Shown here piece after piece: positions 36,023 to 44,736 of a stretch of 64,000 bases of DNA. Made by a program: the position numbers and the translations under genes. Every line of letters begins with the position of its first letter. Position 1 is the stretch's first letter. The stretch is from Hungatella sp. GTDB taxonomy: Bacteria > Bacillota > Clostridia > Lachnospirales > Lachnospiraceae. The stretch lies in NCBI GenBank assembly GCA_022792815.1, contig JAAWBS010000051.1:106458-170457 (forward strand), written 5' to 3'. A model generated the notes under the pieces. It did not search any database and was not told the origin of the DNA. It saw only the letters and a program-made list of their open reading frames with translations.

Positions 36023-37353
36023 GAACAATCGGGGCCTTCTTCCAAAAACAGGACCTCGTCTGTCAGCATGTCTGTCAGGACTCCTGCGAGCATCCTTCCC
36101 CTCTTCTTCTCGTCCCACAAAACTGCTGCTTTTACATATTCCCTGGTGTGGCCCACCAGATATTCCACTCCGTCAATCACGGTTTTTTCTTCCATGAGAA
36201 CTTCTTTTACCTGTCCCAGGAAGCGCCTTCGGTACTCCCGGGAAAGCTCAGACTCCAGATTCAGGAGGACATCGCTTCGTCTCCCCTTGACAGACTCCTC
36301 CACCTGTCCTTCCATATCAGCGGCTTTTGTCCCCGCCCGCCTGGAATATTTAAAAATATGCATCTCGTAGAACCCGATCTTCCTGGCAAAATCCACGGTC
36401 TCTGAAAACTCCTCTTCCGTCTCCTGAGGGAATCCCACGATGAGATCCGTGGTGATGGCCGGATCGTCAAACCAGGTTCGAAGAAGGCGGCAGCTCTCCT
36501 CGTACTCCCAGGTGGTATAATGGCGGTTCATCCGCCTTAACACCCGGTCGCAGCCGCTTTGGAGGGAGAGATGAAAATGGGGACAGACGGTCTTAAGCCC
36601 GGCCAGGGTCTTCACGAAATCTTCGGTGATGATTCTCGGTTCCAGAGACCCGAGACGAAGCCGTTTTAACCCGGGGATCCGATCCAAATCCGTCATGAGG
36701 TCAAGGATGGTCTCCTTCCTTTCCCCGCAAAAATCCATCCCGTAGGAGCTTAAGTGGATTCCCGTCAGCACGATCTCCTGATATCCCCGGGCCACAAGAA
36801 GTCCGGCCTCCTCCAGGATCTCCTGAGGCTTTCGGCTCCTGACCCTCCCTCTGGTGTAGGGGATGATGCAGTAGCTGCAGAACTGGTTGCACCCGTCCTG
36901 GATCTTGATAAATGCCCTGGTGTGTTCCGCTATTTTTCCGATTCTCAAATTCTCATACTCTCCGGTCTTTCCGATGTCAATCAGATACTCTTCCCGCCTC
37001 ATGTCCCTGCCCGCAAAGTGATGCTCCAGAATCTTCGGCAGTTCTTCTTTTTTGTTGTTTCCGATGATCAGATCCACTGCCGGGTCTTTGGACAGAGTCT
37101 CCTCCGCGGCCTGCACATAGCATCCGGCAGCCACCACCACGGCTTCGGGGTTCCTCTTCTTGGCCCGGTGGAGCATCTGCCGGGACTTTCGGTCGGCGAT
37201 GTTGGTCACCGAACAGGTATTGATCACATAGACATCTGCCGGGTCCTCAAAAGGGACGATCTCATACCCTGCTGCCTCCAAAAGCTGGCCCATAGCCTCC
37301 GTCTCATATGCATTCACTTTGCATCCCAGATTGTGTAAGGCTGCCTTTCTCAT
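36019..37353 (-). CDS. mtaB: tRNA t6A37 methylthiotransferase MtaB
   Basis: 444 residues. N-terminal UPF0004 cysteines at 11, 47 and 78 (NTCSVTNIADRKSR, VVAAGCYVQ); radical SAM CxxxCxxC at 155-162 (GCNQFCSYCIIPYTRGRVRSR); C-terminal TRAM-like region. It converts t6A to ms2t6A at tRNA position 37. Separate from its neighbours on both sides by promoters. Confidence 0.92.
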   Translation of the reverse strand: MRKAALHNLGCKVNAYETEAMGQLLEAAGYEIVPFEDPADVYVINTCSVTNIADRKSRQMLHRAKKRNPEAVVVAAGCYVQAAEETLSKDPAVDLIIGNNKKEELPKILEHHFAGRDMRREEYLIDIGKTGEYENLRIGKIAEHTRAFIKIQDGCNQFCSYCIIPYTRGRVRSRKPQEILEEAGLLVARGYQEIVLTGIHLSSYGMDFCGERKETILDLMTDLDRIPGLKRLRLGSLEPRIITEDFVKTLAGLKTVCPHFHLSLQSGCDRVLRRMNRHYTTWEYEESCRLLRTWFDDPAITTDLIVGFPQETEEEFSETVDFARKIGFYEMHIFKYSRRAGTKAADMEGQVEESVKGRRSDVLLNLESELSREYRRRFLGQVKEVLMEEKTVIDGVEYLVGHTREYVKAAVLWDEKKRGRMLAGVLTDMLTDEVLFLEEGPDCS

Positions 37354-37402
37354 GCCGACTCTCCTCTATAAAAATTTTCCGTTTTTTCATGCAAACTCAC
37401 TA

Positions 37403-37431
37403 TTGACTTTTCATAGCCATCTCTGTACTAT
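37403..37431 (+). promoter_or_regulatory. Promoter of the HPr-like gene
   Basis: TTGACT (37403-37408), 17-base spacer, TACTAT (37426-37431), 64 bases before the ATG at 37495, divergent from mtaB. Confidence 0.6.
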
Positions 37432-37494
37432 TAATCATAGATGGGAAAGGCTGTTTCCCAATATTGACTGATACTTATTTTAAGGAGGTTTTCC

Positions 37495-37734
37495 ATGAAA
37501 ACAGTACGTATTTCTTTAAACTCAATTGATAAAGTAAAGTCCTTTGTCAATGATCTGACAAAGTTTGATGTAGATTTTGACCTGGTGTCCGGCAGATATG
37601 TCATCGATGCGAAGTCCATCATGGGTATCTTCAGCCTGGATCTCTCCAAGCCCATCGATTTAAATATCCACGCGGAGACGGAGAACAGCGTGGAGGAGAT
37701 TCTGAACGTCCTCTCCCCATATATCATCAGCTAA
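37495..37734 (+). CDS. HPr-like protein without the phosphorylatable histidine
   Basis: 79 residues, close to HPr length. The pattern FVNDLTKFDVDFDLVSGRYVIDAKSIMGIFSLDLSKPIDLNIHAE keeps the HPr Ser-46 region (SIMGIFSL) but the N-terminal GLHARPA-type loop holding His-15 is replaced by ISLNSIDKVKS. It therefore cannot act as a phosphocarrier from Enzyme I; a regulatory or Crh-like role is an inference. Strong AAGGAGG site, own promoter and own terminator: a single-gene unit. Confidence 0.85.
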   Translation: MKTVRISLNSIDKVKSFVNDLTKFDVDFDLVSGRYVIDAKSIMGIFSLDLSKPIDLNIHAETENSVEEILNVLSPYIIS

Positions 37735-37748
37735 TCGGCCATAAGGTC

Positions 37749-37776
37749 AGCCCGGAAAGTCTCCGGGCTCTTTTTT
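37749..37776 (+). terminator. Rho-independent terminator of the HPr-like gene
   Basis: AGCCCGGA, loop AAGTC, TCCGGGCT, then CTTTTTT: a textbook intrinsic terminator 15 bases after the stop. Confidence 0.9.
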
Positions 37777-37802
37777 ATCCTGCAGATATACTCCTTTGGT
37801 TC

Positions 37803-38984
37803 CTACCGGCACATCACCGTCTCCCGCTCCTTCACGGCAGTCTCTACCATCTCCCCGATCTTCTCCTGCAGCTTTTCCTCAGAACGGCGGATCACCTTGG
37901 GATTGGGTTTGGTCACCGGGTGTTTGGCCACGAAGATGGTACAGCAGTCCTCATAGGGCTGAATGGAGGTCTCATAGGTGTCAATCTTCTCCGCGATGTC
38001 CACGATCTCCTGTTTGTCAAATCCGATCACAGGCCGGAACACGGGCATGGTACAGACTTCATTGGTGGCGGCTAACGACTGGACTGTCTGGGAGGCCACC
38101 TGGCCGATGCTCTCCCCCGTGATCAGTGCCAGGCACTCGGTCTCCTCCCCGATCATCTGGGCGATGCGCATCATGTAGCGGCGCATGATGATGGTCAGCT
38201 CCTCATGGGGACACTGCTCGTAGATATACAGCTGAATATCCGTAAAATTGACGATGTGAAGACGTATGGGACCGGAGTAGCGGGACACCAGCTTGGCCAG
38301 ATCCACCACCTTCTGTTTGGCCCTCTCGCTGGTGTAGGGCGGCGCATGGAAATAGACTGCCTCGATCTTTACTCCCCTCTTTGCGATCATGTAGCCTGCC
38401 ACCGGGCTGTCGATGCCACCGGAGAGAAGAAGCATGGCCTTGCCGTTGGTTCCCACCGGCATACCTCCGGGGCCGGGGATCATCTGAGAGTAGAGATTGA
38501 CCGCGGTGCGCACTTCCACGCGAAGCATAACCTGGGGATGATGGACATCTACCTTCATCTCCGGATAAGCGTCCAGCACCGCTTCCCCCAGTTCCCGGTT
38601 CATCTCCTCCGAGGTGAGAGGATAGGCCTTATCCGCTCTTCTGGAATCCACTTTAAAGGTGAGATTTCCTGATGGGTATACCTGTCTCACATAGTCCACC
38701 AGCTCCCGCTTCACGCTCTCAAAATCCCGCTCTGCGGTCTGAAACATGGGACAGATCCAGGCGATGCCGAAGACCCTCTTCAAGGCCTCGATCACGTCGT
38801 CGTACTCATACTCCCCGTCTGCCTTCACATAGATCCGCCCGATCTCCTTTGTCACGGTGAAGCTGCCCTCCACCTCCTTTAAGGCATGACGGATCTGCTT
38901 CATCAGGGCATCCTCAAAGAGATACCGATTCTTCCCCTTTGTGCCGATCTCCGCGTATTTGATCAAAAATGATTGATATAACAT
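37803..38984 (-). CDS. thiI: tRNA 4-thiouridine synthetase ThiI
   Basis: 393 residues. N-terminal ferredoxin-like/THUMP domain (MLYQSFLIKYAEIGTKGKNR... to about 165), then the PP-loop LLLSGGIDSPVAGYMIAKRG and GESIGQVASQT. It lacks the C-terminal rhodanese domain seen in E. coli, as is normal in Firmicutes. Thiolates U8 of tRNA using sulfur from a cysteine desulfurase, whose gene lies 32 bases upstream on the same strand. Confidence 0.92.
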   Translation of the reverse strand: MLYQSFLIKYAEIGTKGKNRYLFEDALMKQIRHALKEVEGSFTVTKEIGRIYVKADGEYEYDDVIEALKRVFGIAWICPMFQTAERDFESVKRELVDYVRQVYPSGNLTFKVDSRRADKAYPLTSEEMNRELGEAVLDAYPEMKVDVHHPQVMLRVEVRTAVNLYSQMIPGPGGMPVGTNGKAMLLLSGGIDSPVAGYMIAKRGVKIEAVYFHAPPYTSERAKQKVVDLAKLVSRYSGPIRLHIVNFTDIQLYIYEQCPHEELTIIMRRYMMRIAQMIGEETECLALITGESIGQVASQTVQSLAATNEVCTMPVFRPVIGFDKQEIVDIAEKIDTYETSIQPYEDCCTIFVAKHPVTKPNPKVIRRSEEKLQEKIGEMVETAVKERETVMCR

Positions 38985-39016
38985 AGTCTGTCCTTCCTGT
39001 CGTTTGTCCGATTGTC

Positions 39017-40171
39017 CTATCCTCTTCGGTATCTGCGGAGCACAGGCAAAAGCTCCTTAAGGGCCTCGACGGCGTAGTCAATCTCTTCTTTCTTGTTAAA
39101 CATCCCAAAGCTGAACCGCAGGGTAGCGTCCAACAGATCCTGCCTGACACCGATGCCTTTTAGAGTTCCGCTGATCCCCGGGTGACTGCTGGAACAGGCG
39201 GACCCGGAGGACACATAGATCCCCTTCTCCTCCAATGCGTGGAGAAGCACCTCACTCCGGACCCCCTCAAAGCTTATGCTGACGATCTGGGGCGCACTTT
39301 CTCTCCCCGGCTGACTGTTGACCGTACAGCCCTCCACCTCCTGGATCCTTGTCATCAGATAGTCCTTCAGCTCATACAGACCGTCCATCTTCTCCCGGTG
39401 GTCTGTGTAGATCTCTCTCACCGCGGCTCCGAGTCCGGCCACACCGGGCACATTCTCCGTCCCGGAGCGAAGCCCCGCCTGCTGCCCGCCGCCGTAGATC
39501 AGAGGCTTTATCTTTACCTTGTCCCGGATGTACAGAAATCCCACTCCCTTTGGGCCGTGAATCTTGTGTCCGCTGACGCTGAGAAGGTCGATCTTCTGAC
39601 GAACCGGCCGGATTTCATACTTTCCGTAAGCCTGTATGGCATCTACATGGAACAGGACCTGGGGCTGATGCTCTTTGATCAGCTTCCCGATCTCCTCCAC
39701 CGGCTCCACCGCCCCCACCTCATTGTTCACATACATCACGGACACCAAGACGGTCTCCGGCCGCAGGCTTTCCCTCAGCTCTTGAAGGCTGATACGGCCC
39801 TGGCCGTCTACAGGCAGGTAGGTGATCTCAAATCCCTCCTCCTCCAGAAATCCCAGGGTGTTGTACACCGACGAGTGCTCCACATTGGTGGTGATGATAT
39901 GATTGCCCCTGCGCCGGTTGGCCATAGCGGCACCGATGAGCGCCGTGTTGTTGGACTCCGAGCCGCCGGAGGTGAAAAGGATCTCCTTCTCCTGCACCTT
40001 CAGGCTTTTGGCGATGACAGACCTGGCTTCCCTGATATACTGCTCCGCCTTCACCCCCATGGTGTGCTTTGCCGCCGCATTGCCGTAATCCTCTGTCATG
40101 GTTTTGACCACAATGTCTTTTACCGAGTCAAACACTCTGGTTGTGGCCGAATTGTCAAAATATGCTTCCAT
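39017..40171 (-). CDS. Cysteine desulfurase (NifS/IscS-like), partner of ThiI
   Basis: 384 residues. TSGGSESNNTAL, HVDAIQAYGK, SVSGHKIHGPKG (PLP lysine) and the mobile-loop cysteine SSGSACSSSHPGISGTLKG. The loop length is of the NifS/NifZ type. Supplies persulfide sulfur, most likely to ThiI since the two genes are adjacent, as nifZ-thiI in Bacillus; contribution to Fe-S assembly cannot be excluded. Confidence 0.9.
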   Translation of the reverse strand: MEAYFDNSATTRVFDSVKDIVVKTMTEDYGNAAAKHTMGVKAEQYIREARSVIAKSLKVQEKEILFTSGGSESNNTALIGAAMANRRRGNHIITTNVEHSSVYNTLGFLEEEGFEITYLPVDGQGRISLQELRESLRPETVLVSVMYVNNEVGAVEPVEEIGKLIKEHQPQVLFHVDAIQAYGKYEIRPVRQKIDLLSVSGHKIHGPKGVGFLYIRDKVKIKPLIYGGGQQAGLRSGTENVPGVAGLGAAVREIYTDHREKMDGLYELKDYLMTRIQEVEGCTVNSQPGRESAPQIVSISFEGVRSEVLLHALEEKGIYVSSGSACSSSHPGISGTLKGIGVRQDLLDATLRFSFGMFNKKEEIDYAVEALKELLPVLRRYRRG

Positions 40172-40317
40172 CTGTTCATTTTCCTTATTCTATTGGTTTT
40201 TGGGGGAAACGGCAGACCGATTGGACGTTTTGGAGACATTCACCCGGCTTCCGGCGCTGCACTGTCCCCCTCCCTGTGAGTCGATCATTTCTGTCCCGGT
40301 CCTCTCAGACACTGCTC

Positions 40318-41061
40318 TCATCCTCTGGTCTCCAGCAGATATCCGGCCACAGACAGCACCGCCAGGCCCGCCGTCTCTGTTCTGAGGATCCGCTTCCCCA
40401 GGGAGACGGGCCTCACTCCCATAGACTCTGCCAGCGCGATCTCCTTCTCCTCAAATCCTCCCTCCGGGCCGATGAAGATCCCCACATCCAGCCCCGGCCT
40501 TATGCGCTCCAGCTCCCGCCTGGTCTCCTCCATGTCTTTGGCGTGCTCATAGGGGATCAGTTTTACCTGAAAATCCTTTCCGTAAGCCAGCGCCTCCTCA
40601 AAGGTCATGACCCCGGTCACACGGGGGATCAGCCCCCTTCCCGACTGTTTGGCCCCGCTCTCGGCGATGGTGTTCCAGCGGGCGGTCTTTGCCGCTTCCT
40701 TCTTTGGATCCAGCTTCACGATGGTCCGGCGGGTGATGACCGGAATCACCTCATAGACCCCCAGCTCCACCGCCTTCTGGATCACCAGCTCCATCTTGTC
40801 CCCCTTGGGCAGGCCCTGAAAGAGACGAAGCCGGGCAGGCAGCTCCCTGGTTCCCTCCTCCCACGACAGGATCCGGGCGGTGATACGATCCATGTGAATC
40901 TCCCTGATCTCACAGATACAGCCTCTCTGCTCCTCATCGCTGAGAAACACCTTCTCTCCCGGCTTCATCCTGAGCACATTGCGAATATGGTTCACATCGC
41001 CGCCCCGGATGACGGCCGTGTCAGCCCCTATCTGATCGCGGGACACAAAAAAATGGTACAC
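40318..41061 (-). CDS. rsmE: 16S rRNA m3U1498 methyltransferase
   Basis: 247 residues. GDVNHIRNVLRMKPGEKVFLSD, VPKGDKMELVIQKAVELGV and FIGPEGGFEEKEIALAESMGVRPVSLGKRILRTETAGL, the SPOUT knot of RsmE. Start is a GTG at 41061 behind AGAGGT, five bases after prmA; no closer ATG exists. Confidence 0.93.
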   Translation of the reverse strand: MYHFFVSRDQIGADTAVIRGGDVNHIRNVLRMKPGEKVFLSDEEQRGCICEIREIHMDRITARILSWEEGTRELPARLRLFQGLPKGDKMELVIQKAVELGVYEVIPVITRRTIVKLDPKKEAAKTARWNTIAESGAKQSGRGLIPRVTGVMTFEEALAYGKDFQVKLIPYEHAKDMEETRRELERIRPGLDVGIFIGPEGGFEEKEIALAESMGVRPVSLGKRILRTETAGLAVLSVAGYLLETRG

Positions 41062-41066
41062 GCTCT

Positions 41067-42023
41067 CTACCTCTTTCTGGCCGTGATGGATACCCAGTCA
41101 CCCTGATATGCAGTCTCTATGATCTCCAGCTGTTCATTGGCCTCCATGGCCTCCCGCACCGCCTCCTCCTTCATGTCTATGATGCCGGAGGTGATAAAGA
41201 CACCGCCCTTTTTCAGATGAACCGGGATCTCCTTCTGCAGAAGGATGATCACCGGCGCCAGGATATTTGCCACGGCGATGTCATACACGCCCCGCCCTGC
41301 CATCTCCTGTACCGGCTCCTCATCGATGATATTGCCCTGAACCACCTGAAAGGAGTCTTTCGAAATCCCGTTGGCCTCAAGATTCTCTCCCACCGCGGCG
41401 ACGGCATTATGGTCTAAGTCCGTGCCGAAGACCCGATCTGCCCCCAGCTTTAAGGCCGCGATCCCCAAAATCCCGCTTCCGGTGCCCACGTCCAGGACCT
41501 TGTCCCCTTTCTTCACATATTGTTTCAACTGCCGGATACACAGCTGTGTGGTCTCATGCTGCCCCGTGCCGAAGGCGGTACCCGGGTCGATCTGGATCAG
41601 CAGCTTGTCCCGGTGGGCTTCCGGGATCTCCTCCCAGGTGGGCTTGATCAGGATATCATCCACTGTAAAAGGCTTAAAATACTGTTTCCAGTTGTTGATC
41701 CAGTCCTTGTCCTCGGTCTCGGAGGAAGTGATAGTCCTCTCTCCCAAATCAACAAACTGACTCAGATCATCAAGCCCCTCCTCGATCTCCCTCATGATAC
41801 GCTCCAAGTCCTTTAAGTCCTCCAGATAGAAGCTGACCTTCGCCACTCCGTCGTCAGGCTCCATCTCCGGCAGGATGTCGATAAACATGCCCTTGGTCTC
41901 CTCCTCCGTGAGCGGCACATGATCCTCGATCTCGATCCCCTCGATGCCGATCTCGTCAAACAGGCTGCTGACCAGGTCCACGGCTGCGGTGGTGGTGGTC
42001 AAGGTGAATTTGTTCCATTTCAT
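41067..42023 (-). CDS. prmA: Ribosomal protein L11 methyltransferase
   Basis: 318 residues. DPGTAFGTGQHETTQLCIRQL and VLDVGTGSGILGIAALKLGA (SAM site), then DIAVANILAPVI. N-terminal recognition domain of about 110 residues. Trimethylates L11. First gene of the prmA-rsmE-nifS-thiI operon behind a strong promoter; prmA-rsmE is a standard Firmicute pair. Confidence 0.93.
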   Translation of the reverse strand: MKWNKFTLTTTTAAVDLVSSLFDEIGIEGIEIEDHVPLTEEETKGMFIDILPEMEPDDGVAKVSFYLEDLKDLERIMREIEEGLDDLSQFVDLGERTITSSETEDKDWINNWKQYFKPFTVDDILIKPTWEEIPEAHRDKLLIQIDPGTAFGTGQHETTQLCIRQLKQYVKKGDKVLDVGTGSGILGIAALKLGADRVFGTDLDHNAVAAVGENLEANGISKDSFQVVQGNIIDEEPVQEMAGRGVYDIAVANILAPVIILLQKEIPVHLKKGGVFITSGIIDMKEEAVREAMEANEQLEIIETAYQGDWVSITARKR

Positions 42024-42133
42024 GATTGTTTCTGCTCCTTTTCCATGTGCTGTCTTCTGTGTTTCTTCCTATGTCACATGCATCTTTCCTGCATTTTTCA
42101 CTCTGAGTTAAGTACGGTTTCCTATTCACCTGT

Positions 42134-42162
42134 ATTATAATGGCACAAATTTGAGATGTAAA
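42134..42162 (-). promoter_or_regulatory. Promoter of the prmA operon
   Basis: TTTACA (42157-42162), 17-base spacer, TATAAT (42134-42139) on the minus strand, about 110 bases before the prmA ATG at 42023. Confidence 0.65.
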
Positions 42163-42206
42163 GCTATTTGGATATAAAATTGAAAATTGCAGTCCAAGCC
42201 ATCACA

Positions 42207-42238
42207 AAACCGGGCACAGCTGCAGCTGTGCCCGGTTT
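42207..42238. terminator. Perfect 32-base palindrome, probable terminator of the PTS gene
   Basis: Bases 42207-42238 form an uninterrupted palindrome centred on TGCA. It lies 48 bases after the EIIC stop (minus) and upstream of the prmA promoter. TTTT follows on the minus strand and a T-rich stretch on the plus strand, fitting a two-way terminator. Confidence 0.65.
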
Positions 42239-42285
42239 CGGTGGTTTTTGCATTTTATACTTAGGAAGGTTCCAAAAACCCTTGA

Positions 42286-43599
42286 TTAATCCTCTGCCGG
42301 CTTCTGATGGTTGGAGATCAGCACGAAAGGAGTGTACACAACCGCCGCCAAAAGGATACACAGAAGCTGTGTGATCGCAGCTCCTATGGAACCGCCGGAT
42401 GACAGAAACGCCATCAGCATAGGAGGTGTGGTCCACGGGGAGTTCACTACCATACGCCCGCAGAATCCGATGGATGTCATAAAGTAAGCAAAGGTGGCAG
42501 ATACTGCCGGGGCGATCATAAAGGGAATCGCCAAAATCGGGTTCAACACGATGGGAAGACCGAAGGTAACCGGCTCATTGATGTTGAAAATCGCACAGGG
42601 GATGGCAATTCTGGCGACCGCTCTGTAATCGTCTCTCTTGGAGAACAGCAAAATCGAGATCAGCAGTCCTCCCGTGATACCTGCACCGGTGATGATGGAG
42701 AAGCAGGACAAAAACGGAGTACAGATGATGTTGGGAATCGCCGTACCGGCCGCATAAGCCGCCTCATTCTCCGCATAGGCAGCCAGCAGGATGGGGGAAT
42801 ATACGGCTCCAAGAGTCTGAGTTCCGTGGATACCGAATACCCACAGCACAGTGGTCATAAAAATCAGGAACAGATAACCCGGAAGTCCGGTCAAAATGTT
42901 CATGAGAGGTCTCTGGATAAAGGTGGTAATGGCCACAAATATGGACATTCCCGTAATCTTCTGGAACACAAAACCCACAGCGGAAATGATCAAAATGGTC
43001 AATGCTGCCGGGAACAGGATGGTGAAGGAACGAGCCACATTGGAGGGCACGCTCTCGGGAAGCTTAATCTCCAGCTTTCCGCTTTTGATCAGACGGCAGT
43101 AGATCTCTGTCGCGCACAGTGCAGTGATCAGACCCACAAACAGGCCCTTCGCATCGGTGTATCCTGCTGCCAGCACACTGGCAACCTCATGAATCACACC
43201 TTCGGCCACATCACAGTTGACCGTCGCCGTGGTGAGACACAGAGATATGTAGGCACCGAGAGCCACCGGGGCCACGGTATAATCTTTCATCCCGTAACTC
43301 TCTGCCAGTCCCAGGGCGATCAATATGATAATCCCGATGCTGATAAAGTTCATGGTGCCGTAGTTGGCAGCCGTAAAGATCGGGGACAGCTCCGACAACC
43401 AGCTCATACCCGGCAGGTTGGCCACGCTGACATATCCCGGTCTTACATTACATACAACATTGGAAATCAAGGTACAAAAGGCGCCGGTAACAACTACCGG
43501 AAGCAGAGAGGTAAAGGCGTTTCGAATCGCTCCCAGATGCCTTTGGCTGGACAGTTTCGCCGCAAACGTCAGCATCCCGTTCATCAGTTTTTCTACCAT
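42286..43599 (-). CDS. PTS EIIC permease, lactose/cellobiose family, without partner domains
   Basis: 437 residues with about ten membrane segments; NINEPVTFGLPIVLNPILAIPFM is the EIIC (cellobiose/lactose) substrate-site signature, with GIHGTQTLGAVYSP. No EIIA or EIIB gene lies nearby, so it must borrow soluble components. Start 43599 behind GGGAGGTG; a longer frame to 43632 is possible but less likely. Own promoter 103 bases upstream; an RpiR regulator gene lies upstream on the same strand. Substrate unknown (a beta-glucoside or amino-sugar disaccharide is plausible). Confidence 0.88.
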   Translation of the reverse strand: MVEKLMNGMLTFAAKLSSQRHLGAIRNAFTSLLPVVVTGAFCTLISNVVCNVRPGYVSVANLPGMSWLSELSPIFTAANYGTMNFISIGIIILIALGLAESYGMKDYTVAPVALGAYISLCLTTATVNCDVAEGVIHEVASVLAAGYTDAKGLFVGLITALCATEIYCRLIKSGKLEIKLPESVPSNVARSFTILFPAALTILIISAVGFVFQKITGMSIFVAITTFIQRPLMNILTGLPGYLFLIFMTTVLWVFGIHGTQTLGAVYSPILLAAYAENEAAYAAGTAIPNIICTPFLSCFSIITGAGITGGLLISILLFSKRDDYRAVARIAIPCAIFNINEPVTFGLPIVLNPILAIPFMIAPAVSATFAYFMTSIGFCGRMVVNSPWTTPPMLMAFLSSGGSIGAAITQLLCILLAAVVYTPFVLISNHQKPAED

Positions 43600-43701
43600 C
43601 TTGCGCCACCTCCCTTCCTGAGGTTTGTGCATTTGATTTGTTTTTTCAATCTCCTTTTCATTGTGCAGCCTCCTGATTTTTGTTAGGTTTGTGATGAAGT
43701 G

Positions 43702-43730
43702 ATTATAAAATTTTTCCCCACACTTGACAA
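43702..43730 (-). promoter_or_regulatory. Promoter of the EIIC gene
   Basis: TTGTCA (43725-43730), 17-base spacer, TATAAT (43702-43707) on the minus strand. A small inverted repeat GGTA-TTTTT-TACC (43748-43760) just upstream may be an operator for the adjacent RpiR regulator. Confidence 0.65.
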
Positions 43731-43798
43731 TATCAACAGGCTATAACGGTATTTTTTACCTAAATCAAAAAACAGTCAACATTTCTTTTCGGGACATT

Positions 43799-44659
43799 TT
43801 ACCATTCAGGCCGTTCTCTCTCCTGGTTCCACCGCTTCATGCTGTCCAGATTCTCCTCATAATCTTTCATAAAAAGAATCATATACAGCATATCCAATAC
43901 ATAGGATAACTTGGTGCGGGAGGCAAAGTTCCCGATCTTTCCTGTCACCGGCTCCTCGCTGTCCACAATCACCGTCTGATGAACCCGGTTGATGTTAGGG
44001 CTGTCCGGGTTGGCCGTAATCAGGCAGATCTCACTCTTCATGCACTTTAATTCCCGGATCCAGCGGCTGATCCGGCGGCTGTCCGCATACTGGGACACAA
44101 TGAGAGCCGCCGACTTTTTGCTGCGCCTCTTCTTGTAGAGATTATTGTTAAACCCATTGTTCATCAGCGGGTTATAGAACGGAAGTCCCAGCTTCGCGGT
44201 CTTGCACAGAAAGTCCATGGCCAGAATCAGAGACTGCTGAGAACCCAGGACATAAACCGCATCCGCCCGGTATAAAACCTCCGCCACGGCTTTCAGAACT
44301 TTGATGTCAACGGTATGGTAGGCATCCGACAGCGCCTGGTAATGGAGGTTGAAAAAGATACGCGGAAAATCCTCCACCCGGTCATCCGGTCCCACCGGTA
44401 TGCTCACGTCCACGGTGTGGGATTCCACCACAAGGCGGTCCAGTTCTGTGGCCAGCTTGATCTTTAACTCCGTAAACCCGTCGACTCCCACCTTTTTGCA
44501 CACTCTTCCAATGGTAGACGGCGATGAGTAGGTCAGTTCCGCCAACTCCCTGATGGTGGCTTTTACCGCCATCTTGGGATGAGATACGATATAATTGACT
44601 ACCTCCATCTCTGAACTGGTGAAAAGCTGTTCTTTTTTCAGTTGACATAAAATCGACAT
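43799..44659 (-). CDS. MurR/RpiR family regulator (HTH + SIS)
   Basis: 286 residues. N-terminal HTH_6: FTSSEMEVVNYIVSHPKMAVKATIRELAELTYSSPSTIGRVCKKVGVDGFTELK. C-terminal SIS sugar-phosphate domain (about 110-250: AVYVLGSQQSLILAMDFLCKTAKLG, ALIVSQYADSRR). ATG 44659 behind GAGGAGG. It lies 200 bases upstream of the EIIC gene, which has its own promoter, so it probably controls that gene in response to a phosphorylated sugar. Confidence 0.88.
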   Translation of the reverse strand: MSILCQLKKEQLFTSSEMEVVNYIVSHPKMAVKATIRELAELTYSSPSTIGRVCKKVGVDGFTELKIKLATELDRLVVESHTVDVSIPVGPDDRVEDFPRIFFNLHYQALSDAYHTVDIKVLKAVAEVLYRADAVYVLGSQQSLILAMDFLCKTAKLGLPFYNPLMNNGFNNNLYKKRRSKKSAALIVSQYADSRRISRWIRELKCMKSEICLITANPDSPNINRVHQTVIVDSEEPVTGKIGNFASRTKLSYVLDMLYMILFMKDYEENLDSMKRWNQERERPEW

Positions 44660-44736
44660 CTTGTACCTCCTCGTAAGTCTTTCCTCTGCAAGCCCGTCGT
44701 CTTATCATCTTCGTAATCAAGATTCACAGTCTGTCT

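Noticed and set aside
37365..37394. TTGCAT - 18 bases - TATAGA as an mtaB promoter
   Set aside because: The -10 overlaps the ribosome site and lies 11 bases from the ATG, which would give a leaderless message lacking its GGAG.
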